Assembly (NCBI RefSeq): GCF_947172395.1
Contig: NC_069083.1
Span: 2,078,501 to 2,142,500, forward strand
DNA length: 64,000 bases
Direction of reading: 5' to 3'
DNA from: Bicyclus anynana
Lineage: Eukaryota > Arthropoda > Insecta > Lepidoptera > Nymphalidae
A program made the position numbers and the translations under genes. The notes under the pieces were generated by a model. It did no database searches. It saw nothing but the letters and a program-made list of their open reading frames with translations, and was not told where the DNA came from. The number at the start of each line of letters is the position of its first letter. Positions within the stretch are counted from its first letter, which is position 1. Positions 22,876-37,800 of the stretch are shown in pieces.

Positions 22876-25800
22876 CTGCAACCATTTTGTTTCTTATTAG
22901 ATAGATAGATAGATATATTCTTTATTGCACATAAAAAATATATAACAACATTCATCAAGTAACGAAACAAGTAGTAGCACAAAGGCGGTCTTATCGCTAA
23001 TATAAGAATCAAGTAATAGAAAAGAAAAATATATATATTATTAGGTAATTTTGATAATACATATAAGCTGCCGAAGATGCGGTACCAATATACCGAATTG
23101 ATAATTTCTCTTTCTAGTCTGTTTACTGACTTATTTGCTTTTCGATAGTCCCGTTTAAACTTTTATTAAACGGGACTACCGAAAAGCAAGTAACTTTTAT
23201 TTAACAAAAGTCATTGATAATATGATGAATAAATCATTGATAATAATTTATCTGATTTCTTTTTAATAAACTGAAATGAACTAAACATTTTTCCAATTCT
23301 TCTGTGTCAACTGCTGATTCCCATACATCACAATAATATCTTGTCAGTCTACTATTTTTGAAAAAAAAAAACAGGATGAAATACCTCTCCAACAGATGTC
23401 GCTAGTAAATTATAGATGCGCTCGAATGTTGTACCACTCCGACAGATGTCGCTAGCAGCTTGACGATAAATGTTGGACTTCTCCGACAGATGTCGCTAGC
23501 AAGTTGACGATACCCTCGTATGTTGTACCTCTCCGACAGATGCGGTGCCCCACGCGCACTCCGCCGCGATGACTGCAGATCTGATCATGTGTATGTTGTA
23601 CCTCTCCGACAGATGTCGCTAGTAAGTTGACGATGCGCTCGTGCGGCACGGCCACCACGCTCTGCGAGTTGATCTCGATGATGCGGTGCCCCACGCGCAC
23701 TCCGCCGCGATGACTGCAGATCTGATCATGTGTATGTTGTACCTCTCCGACAGATGTCGCTAGTAAGTTGACGATGCGCTCGTGCGGCACGGCCACCACG
23801 CTCTGCGAGTTGACATCAATGATGCGGTGCCCCACGCGCACTCTGCCGCGATGACTGCAGATCTGATCATGTGTATGATGTACCTCTCCGACAGATGTCG
23901 CTAGTAAGTTGACGATGCGCTCGTGCGGCACGGCCACCACGCTCTGCGAGTTGATCTCGATGATGCGGTGCCCCACGCGCACTCCGCCGCGCTCCGCTAT
24001 GCCGCCCCGCAGGAGACTGCAGATCTGATCATATGGCACATATTTATGGCGTTGTTATTAAACCTAATCTAAAAAAAAATTGTATGGAGATGATTATTAT
24101 GTAGAGTAACAGTAAACTTTATACCCCGATTTTGATACTTTTTTTGTATTAAAACCCACTACGGAAGTTTCAAATTTTAATAAGAGTTACAATAAAAACA
24201 TATTTATATACAGTTATAATTGCTTTATATTTGTAAGAGTCCATTAACTGTGTAGCTAAATCTGGGTACAAAGTGTTTTTGGGTGGTCTACAAATTGCGC
24301 TAGTCGTCAAACACCATTGCCATTCCAATTTCAGTATATTGTTTGTTCTATGAGGCCTAACATCCCAATTCATTCCCATTCAATCCTAAATCATAGCCTC
24401 AATAGCTCAACGGTAAAAGCGGTCGGACTCATCACCGAGGAGTGGTGGTCCGGTCCCCGCCCCGTTGGTCTATTGTCGTACCCACTCCTAACACAGTCTT
24501 TCCCGACTAGTTGGAGAGGAATGGGAATACTGGCCATATTATAAATGATATGGCAAAGAAAAAAAAATCGAAGTTTCTCACCACTCCGTTCTGCACGCTG
24601 AAGCCGAGCTGGTACTTGGTGTCAGGCCTTTTGATCTTCACCTCCACCACGGGCGCGCACGGTACCACCGTCAGCTTCACCACCGTCTGGTTCTTGGAGT
24701 TCTTGATGTACGTCTGGCAGGTCGACAACGGGAGTCCCACTAGACTCACGCCGTTTATCGCGATTATTTGGTCACCTGAGCAAGGAAATAAAATGCTCGT
24801 CTTCAATTGAGGATCACAAATAAAATTTCATCTAACCATTGGCATGAGATCGTGGAATAGACTATAAAAACTATACTGATTACTTGTTACCTCAAAAAAA
24901 TCGCGTCCATTGGTGCCAATACTGTAGTTGAAAATTCTTTTTTCATTATCGAAGACGAAATATCATTTTTTCATCCAAAATCTTTCATCATATCAATGTT
25001 CAATAGTAAGCTGTTAGTTATTTGGCTGAGAGGCCAACAAGAGCGGAGAAGGGTTAACTAGTTTCAAAGGGGCCCCTTAATCCTACATCCATCGGTCGCA
25101 AGTCCGGGACTCCACTTGGGGTTGAGTACCTACCATACGACAGTTTACCCTGGTTTCCATCTGATAGCATCAGCGCTATTCTTAATCAATATTGTAATTA
25201 GAGGGACTGACTGTAGATGTAAATTAAGTGATCATTCTGATAATGATTGTCAGTATTACTTCTTGTATTTGCATATAGCATAGAACTTATTTAAGAGATA
25301 CCATGATATACGAGATCCCGATACATCAGTATCAGTATTCCCCGACACATAAAATAAAATAATGCTATCAGGTTCTTATTAAGAGTGTGCAATATGTAAT
25401 TTGGTGGTTACAAATGGTTCTGGATCTCAGTTTCTGGAAAAGTTAGGAGCCTGATATTTGGGTAAATGATATTTCAAAGCGTTTAGCTTCGTTATGATTA
25501 TACAAAATACACAATTTGTAAAACTTTTCTCGATAGTTTATTTTTTTGAAAAATACATGTTTAGCTCACATTTTGCTTTCAATCTCAGGAAAAGCAAACT
25601 TATTTTCTTAAATTTTTGTTTTGTATAGAAAATTAGGTATATATCTTGAACATGTCCATTTTGTTTTTCGTTATGTGGTTTAATTTACTTGCAATTAGGT
25701 AAAAATGGTTTTGGCTCTCACGCCATAAAATTTGCGTCGCGCGTCAATCGCTCCGTGCTTTTTATTCACGTGAAAGTCATAATTCGACGTCTCGTTTGCG

Positions 25801-28800
25801 CTTCGAATTTTATCCATATTGTACCGACGCGCTGCGCGATCTTAAGTTTATGCAGCCTTTTCACGTTAAATCTACGTATTAGATTCAGAGGTCACAAAAC
25901 TCACCAATATTAAGTTGACCACAACGCGCGGCGGCCCCAGCCGGCGCCAGGTTCGCTATGACCACGGTGGGCAGCATGGAGCCCCAGCCCGACTCGACCA
26001 CCACCACCCCGAGGATTTCACCTTTCGACTTAGGCACCACCACTTCTTTCTGAAGTTCCTAGGTAGGACAGAAAATTAGACTATCGACAAGCTAATGTGC
26101 TTAAAGCATGCTAGTCTATGGCATATAGTCTAGTCTATGGTATGCACAGAACTTCGAATCCGCTACACACGAGTCATCCATATAACTGAGTATACTAAAT
26201 CATATCCCAGCGGTATACAATAGCTGCGAAGTTCGACGTGTTGCGATATTAGAGCAGACTCGAAGTTTGGCGCATACTATAATAATTATTATAATATATC
26301 TAATAATTTTCGATAATTTCGCAGATGTTTTATAAATGAACTAGATTTTGCTCAAAACTTTATCGTCACGAACTATGTAGTTTTATCGTAATTCTGATAT
26401 TTTAAATACTATTTATGTGCATTTTGCATGCAAATCCCTACATTTCAGTCCCTACAATTTTTTGTAACAAAAGGTAACTATATCCTCCTATTTCTGTACA
26501 ATATCATTATTCAATAGCTGATACCCGTAACTGCGTACGCGGAGTATTGGAAATAATCAATATTAAAAAATTCACGCGGAGGTGAATTTTATAAATAGGC
26601 TATCCGCTGTCTCAAAACTATACAGCAAAGATGCTATACAGATATAGACAAAAACCACCGACTTTTTGACTCTAGGTTGCTATTGAATTTTGAAAACTTA
26701 TGAACTTTTTAACTATGAATTCCGGACTCAAATCTACGTCATAATACATAAAACATTACATTACTTTATCTATCTACTGGACAACTAAACAGAAACAGGA
26801 CGGTGTCAAAATACCGCAAACTAAAATTAATAAGTTACCTTCTTAGCAAACATCTGTAGCTCATCTCCGAATATCTCCTGACTGTTCAGCACTTCCTGGT
26901 AGTCCATCTCCTTAACAAAACTGTGGTCCTCGATACCGTTCGCTTTCAAAAACTCCATGTAAGCCACTTGGAACGCTTGCCCGATCGACTGCGCGATGAA
27001 TTGCGCCTGGAACGATGAAGCGAACATATTGAAGTTGATTATTGTTAAACAAAGGATTCCTACATGAGAATTTGTTTGTAGTTTTATTAATAAAACAATA
27101 TTGCTGTCTCTCAAATAGTGATTCTCAGTAAACACGAGTAAACTATACTGATAGCTTAATGGCATTTAAATTGATTTGTTGTCGTTAGCTATTTTCAGTT
27201 AGTTTTTGCGGTATTTTTTCATGTGATTCGTCGAAATTTATCTCAAAATAGGCAACTCCAAACTAGATTGGTTTGTATGACTATATTATTTGGTTTGTTT
27301 CCTCTAAAATTATATCCAGAATATACTTAATATTTCAAATAAAATCGGTGTCACGGACTATTTACAAGTTTTTTATTTGTTTTTAATAACTTTACTTAAA
27401 CTTAGGGTTATCTTATATTACTATATCCTTAAATCAAATATAAAGAAAAAAAATCACCAAATGAAAAAGAAACATTCTGGGAGATAGAAAACAATTTACC
27501 CTTCGTCACTCCCACAATCGAGACAAATCTAATGACATCTATCATATAACCTATAGGTTAAAATCATGGTGTCCAATGACACCGTATTGTCGAAATCTGT
27601 GAAACGGTTCAGAAGAGACAAAAACAAAGAGTCTTGCATAAATACATAGTAAATATATTATGTACTAGTAAATGCTCTCGAAAATTATGGTATCTAATGC
27701 TGTTTTCCTTTTCCAAAATAAGGTATAACTAAACTCACCTCTTCACTTTCAAAAACGTGGCATATCATCTTCGGCGTACGATTCAATTTCGGCTGATCGG
27801 AATCCGTTTCATGTGGCACGAAGCGTCTTCTTGCCATCAGTACCACCAAGTCTCCAATGTCCGCGATGTACGAGATCGTCCTCAACGCGTGATCCATCAT
27901 GATTTCCTTCAGTTCAGTGTTCAACACCATTATCTTTTCAGTTGAGATGAAGAGATCCACTTCTGTGCTTGGTTGGTTTTCGCCTTCTGGCGCCTGCGGA
28001 CAAACAACACACCACAATTTATTTTTTTATATTAAACAACTAAAAGACTGGGATCACACTTTATGCATACCTAATGATGCATTTTCATTGTCTAAAAGCT
28101 GTTTTTTTGTCAAATTTTCATCATTTTATAAAAGACTAGCAAACGCCGCGCGGTTTCACCAGCGTGGTATCAGTTCCCGTAGGAATACGGGGATAAAATA
28201 CAGCCTACAGCACTCGGGAATAGTGTAGCTTCTCAACAGTGAAAGAATTTATTGAATCGGTTCAGTAGTTTCAGAGCAATCAAATGCAAACAAACAAACA
28301 ATCAAATCTTTCCTCTTTATAATATTAGTATAGAAGTAGGTATAGCGAGGTATGATAAAGCGTGTCTGCCCAGGTAAGTACCTACAGTAGACATCTATGG
28401 AGTTCGGTTGGTTTGAGAAGTAGCAAATTTCAAATTAATACTTTGCGTAATATAAAAAAAAAATCATGTCCCCGATCGTCACACACTTAGCGTCGTGGCA
28501 ACCCTTCGAAATTATGAATCTCGAGTCATAGTTAAATATTAAAATTTAAAGGTCTCTGAAGAAGGCGGGTCACAGTAGAGCTGCACAAACTTTTTGAAGA
28601 ACTTAGAGAAAAAGATATTGAAACCCATGAACACAAGCTTCGCATAAAACGCATTTAATAAAATCGTTCAAAAAAGCACTACATCACAAAATTTGTGTGT
28701 ATCACCACCGCATTAGTTGTGAAATACATGACATCACGAAATTAGTGTGTAGTGAATAGTGTAATACTTAGGTGCTGCTTCAACTTCGACATGAAATTAG

Positions 28801-31800
28801 CTAAGAAATTACATGATATGTTAATACATTTAACTGCAAAGTATGGGTATGTTTCATGGTATGAAAGTCATTAAGTTTCAAACGGGCAAGTTTAATAAAA
28901 AACCCCCTCTTACATAAGTGTTTTGTCAAAGTCCTATCGGCTTGTATATTTAAAAATGCATGTATGCCATTATGTATGATTTAAGCTGCTATGCAAAAAT
29001 ATATCTACAGATATGTATTATCATCAGTTATAATTTGCTATCCACTATGGAATCAAATTTAAAGTAATATTAACGACACTATAAATTAAAAAAAAAAACT
29101 TCGGGGTATGTTGTGGACCTTATTATTTTAGAAAGTTAAATTCTAAATTCAAATGAGAAAGTTCGCTCAACTTACCAATGCCTATAAAATCCAATGATTG
29201 CATGTAAACATACAGTACAGAAATTAATGCTACACATATGTGAAAGAAGCATGCAATTTATAATTAAAATACTTAACGAAAAACATGCAAAATACGTTTT
29301 GAGAGAGCTAGTGAGATTATTTCCTTATTTTAAAATGTTCTTTTTTAAAACTCATCAACCAAAAAGTAGAAATTATTCTTTAGTGTGCCATTGAATTATA
29401 ATTATGTGTAGGTATACTAAGAATTTAATTTTAGTGCTTTATTTAAAAAAGCATTTTGCTAATGGATAATTTAACATTTATTTAGAACACAAGTTCTGCT
29501 TTACCGATATAAACATTTAGAATAATTTATAAAAGCGTCGAAGGAAAAAGTGAGTACAGAGACAAATTAAAATGCTCCAAATTATCGTGGCATTTAAAAT
29601 GAATTTTATTTAAAAATGTGTTTAAGTAATCCTCTAGCGAAAAAACTACATTGAGAAAGTCACGTTTGTTGAGACCTTGATTTTAGTGACGGCCTCTTCC
29701 ACCATATTCTTTTTGGGCCTCTTCTTGCGGCGCCTCGAATCCTCCTCGACCTCGACCGAGCCGAGGAAGGACAGACGGAACACGGCAGCGGGTGCGGCGT
29801 ACACGCCCGAGTACGGACCCTCGCAGCCCCACTACGCAAACACACCGGCTAACCTCCTCTCGCTCTCACATACCCCCAATATATGTTGCTGCCTCTATCA
29901 CTATTTTTTGTAAGCTCAGAAGGGCTAGAACCCAGAGTTGTGAATCCAATTATTTAAAAAGAAATATTCCTACCATTGTTTTAAGACAGCCAACGCGTCG
30001 TTTTGCTTGTTTTGTTAGGTTTTCCCTTTAGTATGAATTTGATTGAAATAATTTTGACCTACGATTGAAACATGATTTTTGGGCTTAAGATTCCTTTCCA
30101 ATACAAGCCAGCGTAAGCTAAAGCTGTTTATTCATAGATTATTATAAATGCATCAAAAATTCTAATAAATCCATCTATATCTTTGATTAAAATCAATTTG
30201 ACTTCGATACCCAAAACAGTTTTCAACAGCGTATTGCAAAAATAAGCCAATTGGTTTGTAATTTGCGCAAAAGCAAGCAAAACAACTCGAATTACACACA
30301 AATTGACAATGATATGTGAGAAGCGAGCGATCCTTTTATTATGAAAGCGTACCTAACGGAAAATAAACCTTGACATTATTAGAATATGGTCTAAATTGTG
30401 TTATGCATTGATGCAAAGCTATTCCGTATACCGTGGCCAATCATGGGGGGCACCTTGCCGGTGTGAATCGGGTCGTGTGTCCATGCGGTCGTGCTTTAAT
30501 GGTAACGTGCTTGGAGATTAGTGGCAAGCTCGGGTCTATGTCGACTGCCAATCTCAACTGCAAAGCGATGCACTTTAAAACTCACCTTTGATCATCACCA
30601 TGCATTTTATTTTAACAAATGATTATTTAGTAAAGCAGTATTATTATTCTACACGAATTACAAAAAAGATGTCGTCGATGATTCTTATTTGTTTTTCTTC
30701 AAAATGCATACAGAAAAATAATATTTATTTGCTGCATAATGATTTTTTCGTGCAATTTTCTCAAACTATTTAATCCTGATCATATTATGTATTATGTATG
30801 TATGATTTCGCCTGAAAATATAAAAAGGATGCAATGATTATGAAAAAAGCATAGCAAAAAGCGCAAGCCATAGATCAACAAATTTTTCATAGGAGGCTAG
30901 CCGGCCATAGGATCCGATCTTCCTGAGTCGGGTCGAGGATAGGAACTGAAAAATAAATTCTGCCACCCCGATGCCAATAACGCCACCCTTGTTCTGATAC
31001 CGTCAATTTAGATGACTTTGAATAATTTTTGGATCGTAAGAACTTTTTGAAAATCTTACTCATACTCGTTTTGATGATATAAAACGGAATATAGTGTCAT
31101 TTTCAAATGGTTATCAATTTGAAATGGGAAGTCAAACCAAATTGGCAGTACACTTTCAGAAATAAGATAGTCAGATGTTAGCAATCATTGTCATTGACTG
31201 TCATCGCGGTTATGTATAATATAACTTGTACGGACTCAGTATTATTTATGTCTGATATTAAATAATTACAGTAGACGAATACTGAATTTTTGAAATATCT
31301 TTAGCCGGGGAAGATTTTTATTTCTAACTATATTTGAAACATTTCTCCATTTATCTGTTATTAACTAAAATCTTTTACTTTTCTAATCCATAGTCTCGTG
31401 GCTAAGGCTTCTTGAAGACGAGACCCATTTTGGGAACTGGTTTTTACTTTATTTATGTACTTAGGGATGATCGAGACTAATATATAACATAATTTGACTT
31501 CAAGGATTAAATGTAGCGATCAAAATCCCTTGAATTAAGTAATTAGTTTGTCAAGTTATCTTTTGTTAGAAATCACAAAAACGACCTTCTAAAAATAAGC
31601 TAAAATCCGAAAATATCAACATTTCTACAAGATAAAAGATACTCATTCAGAAATTCAGCCAATGACAATATTGCATCCTCTACAATACACCAATGACGTT
31701 CCGTAAAACAGGGGCGTATAAGTTTGGCAGGGCGACGCATTGAGGAGCTCAGAGCATCGGGTACGCTTCACTACGAGTATATAAACTAAGGTACACTGGC

Positions 31801-34800
31801 ACTGTTGTTTAAAGGGCAAAAGGGTCTGAGGATTATATCCCACTAGCATTCTCAATACACTATAATCATAATGAGCATGAAATTACACAAAGAATTGTAA
31901 AATTAACTCAATAGACAAAAATGCGTTGAGGTTTGATGTTGGATACACTCAGGAAATCTCATGTCAGAATATATAGGGAGATTTTAAAATATTTGTAAAC
32001 ATGCTGGGAGATATTAAACTATTTGTAAAGAAACTGATGTCTTTAGTATGGATTCAATTTTCCAAGTAAATTTTCCTAGGATTTTCCGGATCTTCCAACA
32101 TTATGGTGTTGGAAGTACCCACTGTACCGCCATCTTTGAAAGATGGCTGACCTTTGACGATGGTGAAAGATGATCTTTGTTTATTATCATTTTAGGATCA
32201 AGTAATGATTTATACCTTAAACATCTACAAAATAATTACTTATATGACAACACAATTTATTTTATTGATAAATCATACAACAATTCTAAATTCTTCGCAA
32301 ATATTTCTCTTAATCTTATGGATCAAGTTTTTTACCAGATCTTAGTTATTTCTGTTTCAGAATTAATGTAAGAAAATATTTCTACTTTAAATAAACCTTA
32401 CTTGAAATTTTTATTTATTAATGGATTTTAGAAATTGTTTATTCAAAATTATCTGCTTTAAGTCTACGAACTCTTACATTACATTATTCTTTTACATAAT
32501 GTTTAGAAAAAAAGTAAAAGGAGGAAAATAAAAAGTGTAATTTCATGCTCAAATTCTGCGAACATCTAAAAAGAGTATAACAGTATGTAGTATGTCACCG
32601 ATTCACACAGGCAATGTTATTGTTCTTTTTGTAATTATAGAGAATGCATGTACATATTTTAAATCTATTAAAACATTATAATTATTTTTAATAAACCAGT
32701 AATGTGTGTAATATGATTATGAAATCTAAATAAACTATTTTCAAAGCATACAATAAATTACCAATTTAAAAAAAAACATGGCATATCACCAAGTGATACT
32801 ACAGTTAATGATGAAATTTGGCCTAAAAAGAAACTGTTAACCCATTATTAACACATTTCTTAATCTATACAAATATATTTAAAAGGTCCTAGATTCAATA
32901 GTTTATTAAGTCTTTTGCACCTTTGTCGTACCTAGACTTTACACTTATTTCCAGAGATATAAATGTCACGCCAACAAAACCAGAAGAACCATAATTACAT
33001 TACTGTTTACTAAAAATAATTGTAACAATTGATTTCAGAAATAAGTTTACTCAATACTATCAACTTATTATCTATATACTTATAAAGAATGGGATTAGAA
33101 AAGTATTTGTAGGTCAATCAGGGTGTGGTTTGTCCAGGGTGGTTCACCATACCTTGATCCTGGAGACAGCTTCTTCAGCTTGTAGCATCCTGGTCGCTTT
33201 GGTGGGCTGCCCTTCGCACGCCAGCTGCGTGGAGCCGAGGTATCGGGCGCGGAATAGCACTCCCTCGATTAACACTGATGCCATGTCTGGAACAGAAGAA
33301 TTCTTTTTCATGTACTCGTAAACAACTATGTTATAGAGGATAATTTTTGTGTGTTTCTTTATTACACCTTCATGCCGAAACTACTTTGCTGAAATTTGAA
33401 ATAGAGATAGATTAAAATAGACTAGAGACGTGATAGCCCAGTGGATATGACCTCTGCCTCCGATTCCGGAGGGTGTGGGTTCAAATCCGGTCCAGGGCAT
33501 GCACCTCCAACTTTCCAGTTGTGTGCATTTTAAGAAATGAAATATCACGTGTCTCAATCGGTGAAGGGAAACATCGTGAGGAAACCTGCATACCAGAGAA
33601 TTATCTTCATCCCCTGCGTGTGTGAAGTCTGCCAACCCGCATTGGGCCAGCGTGGTGGACTATTGGCCTAACCCCTCTCATTCTTAGAGGAGACTCGAGC
33701 TCAGCAGTGAGCCGAATATGGGTTGATGACGACGACGAAAATAGACTGCGGTATTTGGGAGTCCACTGATATATTCATATTATCTTCGCTAAACAACTAG
33801 AGTAGGCTGTAATATACTGGGATAGATTAACATTTCTTGTTTAATTGTGCTGGAGAGATCTGTTTGTACTATTTAGTGTCTTATTTTGTTGAGAATTGCG
33901 AAACTTCGATTACTAAATTCGAGCAAATCAATATAGCAACTGCTTTTACGAGAGAGGCTAGCCAAGAAAATCAAATGGCGAAAGTCACGCTGATGGAAGA
34001 ATTTCAGAGGGCAGTAATTACTTTCATTCTAGAAACGCATTCTAGAATCTCTTTTATAACTGGAATTCATCATACAAAACAATAAGTACTCACCATTGTT
34101 ATTTCCAAATGAAGCAAAATTAATAAAAATTGTGTTAGTCAAAGACATAAAGCTATTCAAAAATTAAGTAGGTACTATGTGATTAGTTACAAATATGTGA
34201 CAATGACAATTACAAATATGTATATTGAAATTATTATTTACTTACCTTCTTTATTTTTACTCTTCTTTTTCCCGTCTTTGTCCTAAAACGAAATTAGATA
34301 GATATTAAAACAAAACATCAAATAATCAGCTGGCCGCTATTTCCTTTCTCAGATAAGGGTCTTATTAAGAGAAAAAAGTAAAATCGCGAAGGAATAAAAA
34401 CATCAACAAGTAGTTTTTCCATTATAACAAAAAATTAATTTTGGTCTGCGAGTTGCTAAACCATATTTCATTTCATTCACCTGTTTTTCTGTTTTATGAT
34501 ACTTTGCAGAACATTCAAATTTCAACAAATTTAACAGGCATTTTATGATTATTTGTTAATTTACAAATAAATACTATAGCTTTTTATTACGATACTCCTC
34601 CAAATATGGGATCTACAAAGGTAAAGGCACGTAGCACAGCTATCTATCTATCTATGATTATAATTTAATACACGAGACTTGAATCTTATGATCCGAGTGT
34701 GTAGCATGTGTGTGGTGCAGTTATTGACCTTTCCATTATGCAGCGCGTCTTCTTCTCTTAGTTCGGCGGAGTCGTGCGTGTGGTCGCGCGCGGTGCCCGT

Positions 34801-37800
34801 CGAGCCTCCCGAGGGCATCACCGTTCGGGACTTCGGTTTGCGCCAGCCCTGGAAATTTATAACGACAATTAGTTGTTTTTTTTTAATTTGGGCGGTTTTT
34901 TTTGTGGATTATTTGATAGGAACCACAGAACAACAGAAAACGTCAAAGATAGTCGTATTCCAGCAAAGGTATTTCGTGGTAGAAACGTCATTATTTATTT
35001 ACTAAAAGCCTTTTTTAACGGCCCATAACTATAATATCGGCGGCTTATAAGCGACACTGGGAAGATAGCAGCTTAGAGTGGCACAAGCACAAGAGTAAGA
35101 CGAGCGATTAAAACTTTCAACTACCCCTACACTACCTTACCCTACCCAACCCTACACTACCCTACTCCTACCCTACCCTTACCCCCTTTCAATTTTTTCT
35201 GTCATACGAACCTACTGACGATAACAAACACATAAAAAAAAAGAAATAGTGAAATTGGTCCAGCTGTTCACGCGTAATGGCATGACCAAGGGATATATGG
35301 ATTAATTTTTATATATATAGATTAGGTACACGATTGTCGATTTTCTAAAGGATAAATATTTTTATATATAAAAAAAATATCATATTAATATTTTTGACAT
35401 TGTTTCATTTGATTATTAATTATTATTATTTTATTTCTTTGTTGTACTCCACGCACCAATTTAACAATTGTACATTACCGCATTCTGGCAATAAATGATT
35501 TTTGAATTAGATAAATAGATATATACCTTTTTCTTTTTCCTTCTATCACAATCCTTTTCACTCACGTCACTAACATTTGAATCATAGTCAACATTACTAA
35601 TTGTATTAGAATCATTAATTGGACTTCCTTCCTCAGATACTGTTGCATCATGCGATTCCTTGTCATTTACAACGGTATGAATAACATTTTCATTTTCTAA
35701 ATTACAGTTCTCATCAACATCTGACGTATTGTTTATATTTAGATCACTATTTTTACTATTCAAATCACTTGTGTAAACATTTTGACATCTGTTAGTCTTA
35801 GATGCGTCTGTGTAAACCTCACTTTGTTTACACTCATTGTTTACGTTTTCATCACTTGTGCTAACACTTTCACTGCCAACATATAATATAGATTTTGGTT
35901 CACTACTACTCAAATCACTTTTGATATGTTCTATTCCTACTGTTGAGTCTAATTTTTCTTCACATACTTTGGATATCAAACTACCATTGCCACATTTATT
36001 TTCGCTTGTATCTGTATAAGATTCATGGTCGTCTTTTGCGTCAATAAGAACAGATTTTTCTTCATTTAATACTAAATTATTATTTAAATTTTCACTGTTA
36101 ACTTCATTTTGGTCTAATGACACCAAATTGGTCTTTTCTTCACTCATCGTCCTTTATCGATATTTCACTGACTTACAAAAATATATCTTTTAAGTTTTTT
36201 ACGTAATGACACGTATAAATTCAACGGTTGTTGTAATTTCAATGTATTATAGCAGTAAATTGATATTATCGGAACATTTGGTCATTTCCCAGCGATAACA
36301 CTATCGTAATGTAAACACGCGCGGCGCGGATCTGATAAAGCCGACTGACCGGCCACCGGGTAATGTAATGTGGTGACTTAATGCGTGGGGGCAGAGAGTA
36401 GTCTAAACATTTGTGTTCACAGAAGTGCCATACTATCTTATCTTATATTTATATTATTTATCAATTTTTATTTCTCATTTATATGTTTGTCCATTTTTTT
36501 TTAATTTTAACAATGTTTATAAAATACAAAATATAATACAAAAACACTATTAAAAATTTATAAAAAAAATAATAAGAATAAAAAGAAAAAGAATAAATCT
36601 TAATGTATCTAATATAGCAGACGCCTCCGCGGTTTTAGAAGCGTAGTTTCCGATTTCGTGGAAATATGGAGACAAAATATACAAACACATAAAAATCTAA
36701 TTCGGCCTGTTTATAATATTAGTTTACATAAATGCAATGTAAAAAGTGCACTGCGTTAATCTGGAACCAAGATACCTTTAGATAAATAGTCTTTGCGTGA
36801 TTGATCATAAATATATTAAAAAATAAAACAATTATCTTGAATTTAATTTAATTTATAAATAAATAAAATAAAGCTTGAAAATTCGACAAAACGACATATT
36901 AACGTGATCCTCAGAGAGACAAGTCACGATTAGGTATAAACTAAACGAATCACCACATGTCATATTCTATGACCAAGTATAATAGGAGAGCAAGGTCGTG
37001 CGTTACGACTCAGAACGTATGGAGTTTATTCCGATCGCTCCGTCAGTCTCAGTAATAAGTTCATGCTCCAATGAATCATACGGTACATAATAAGGAAACG
37101 TTCATCTCAATATGGAACATATGTTTTCTTAAATATTTATAGTCAAATTAACATAACTAGTGTACGTCATCGTTTGAAATTCTATGATCTTTAATTTTCA
37201 ACAGTACGTTTATGAATTTGTATGTAGTCGTAACTAATATTATGAATGCAAATGTAAGTTTGTTTGTTTGTTATTGAATGCTTAACTATTTGATTAGATA
37301 AGTTTTGTTTTTAATTTGCCCCTTTTTAACATCCTCGAGAGAAGGAATAGGACACTTTTCATCTCAAAAATAAATGATTTTAACCAAGTTCAGCATTGAA
37401 ATTTTACGTTAGATGGTAGTAGTTAAAATAAGGCAAAATAAATAATTATTCGTAATTTATCATAGTTAAAATACTGGTATAAGAATATTTTATTAAATTC
37501 TTAAACTATTTTTTTCATTTACACTTGAATATTTGGTATGGATGATAAATGAAAAGCAACTTAGTAAAAAGTGTTAGGAAATTGTAGGTCCCACAGAAAT
37601 TGCTTTAAGGCGTCACTACAGCAGCTCGTGCGCATTAACTTGACCTGACTACCATACAAACACAGTACAAACATCATTCAAGCCAGGTGCCAGTTAATCC
37701 GCACAAGCTGTACTGATGCCTTAGAGCAACTAGAAACATATACATGGGTACTAGAACATTATCATTTCCTCAAGCTTTTATCTACAGAATACCTACATAG

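Noticed and set aside
23380..24024. Regularly spaced repeats as a CRISPR-like array
   Set aside because: The genome is eukaryotic, the repeats are coding exon copies, and no unique spacers separate them.
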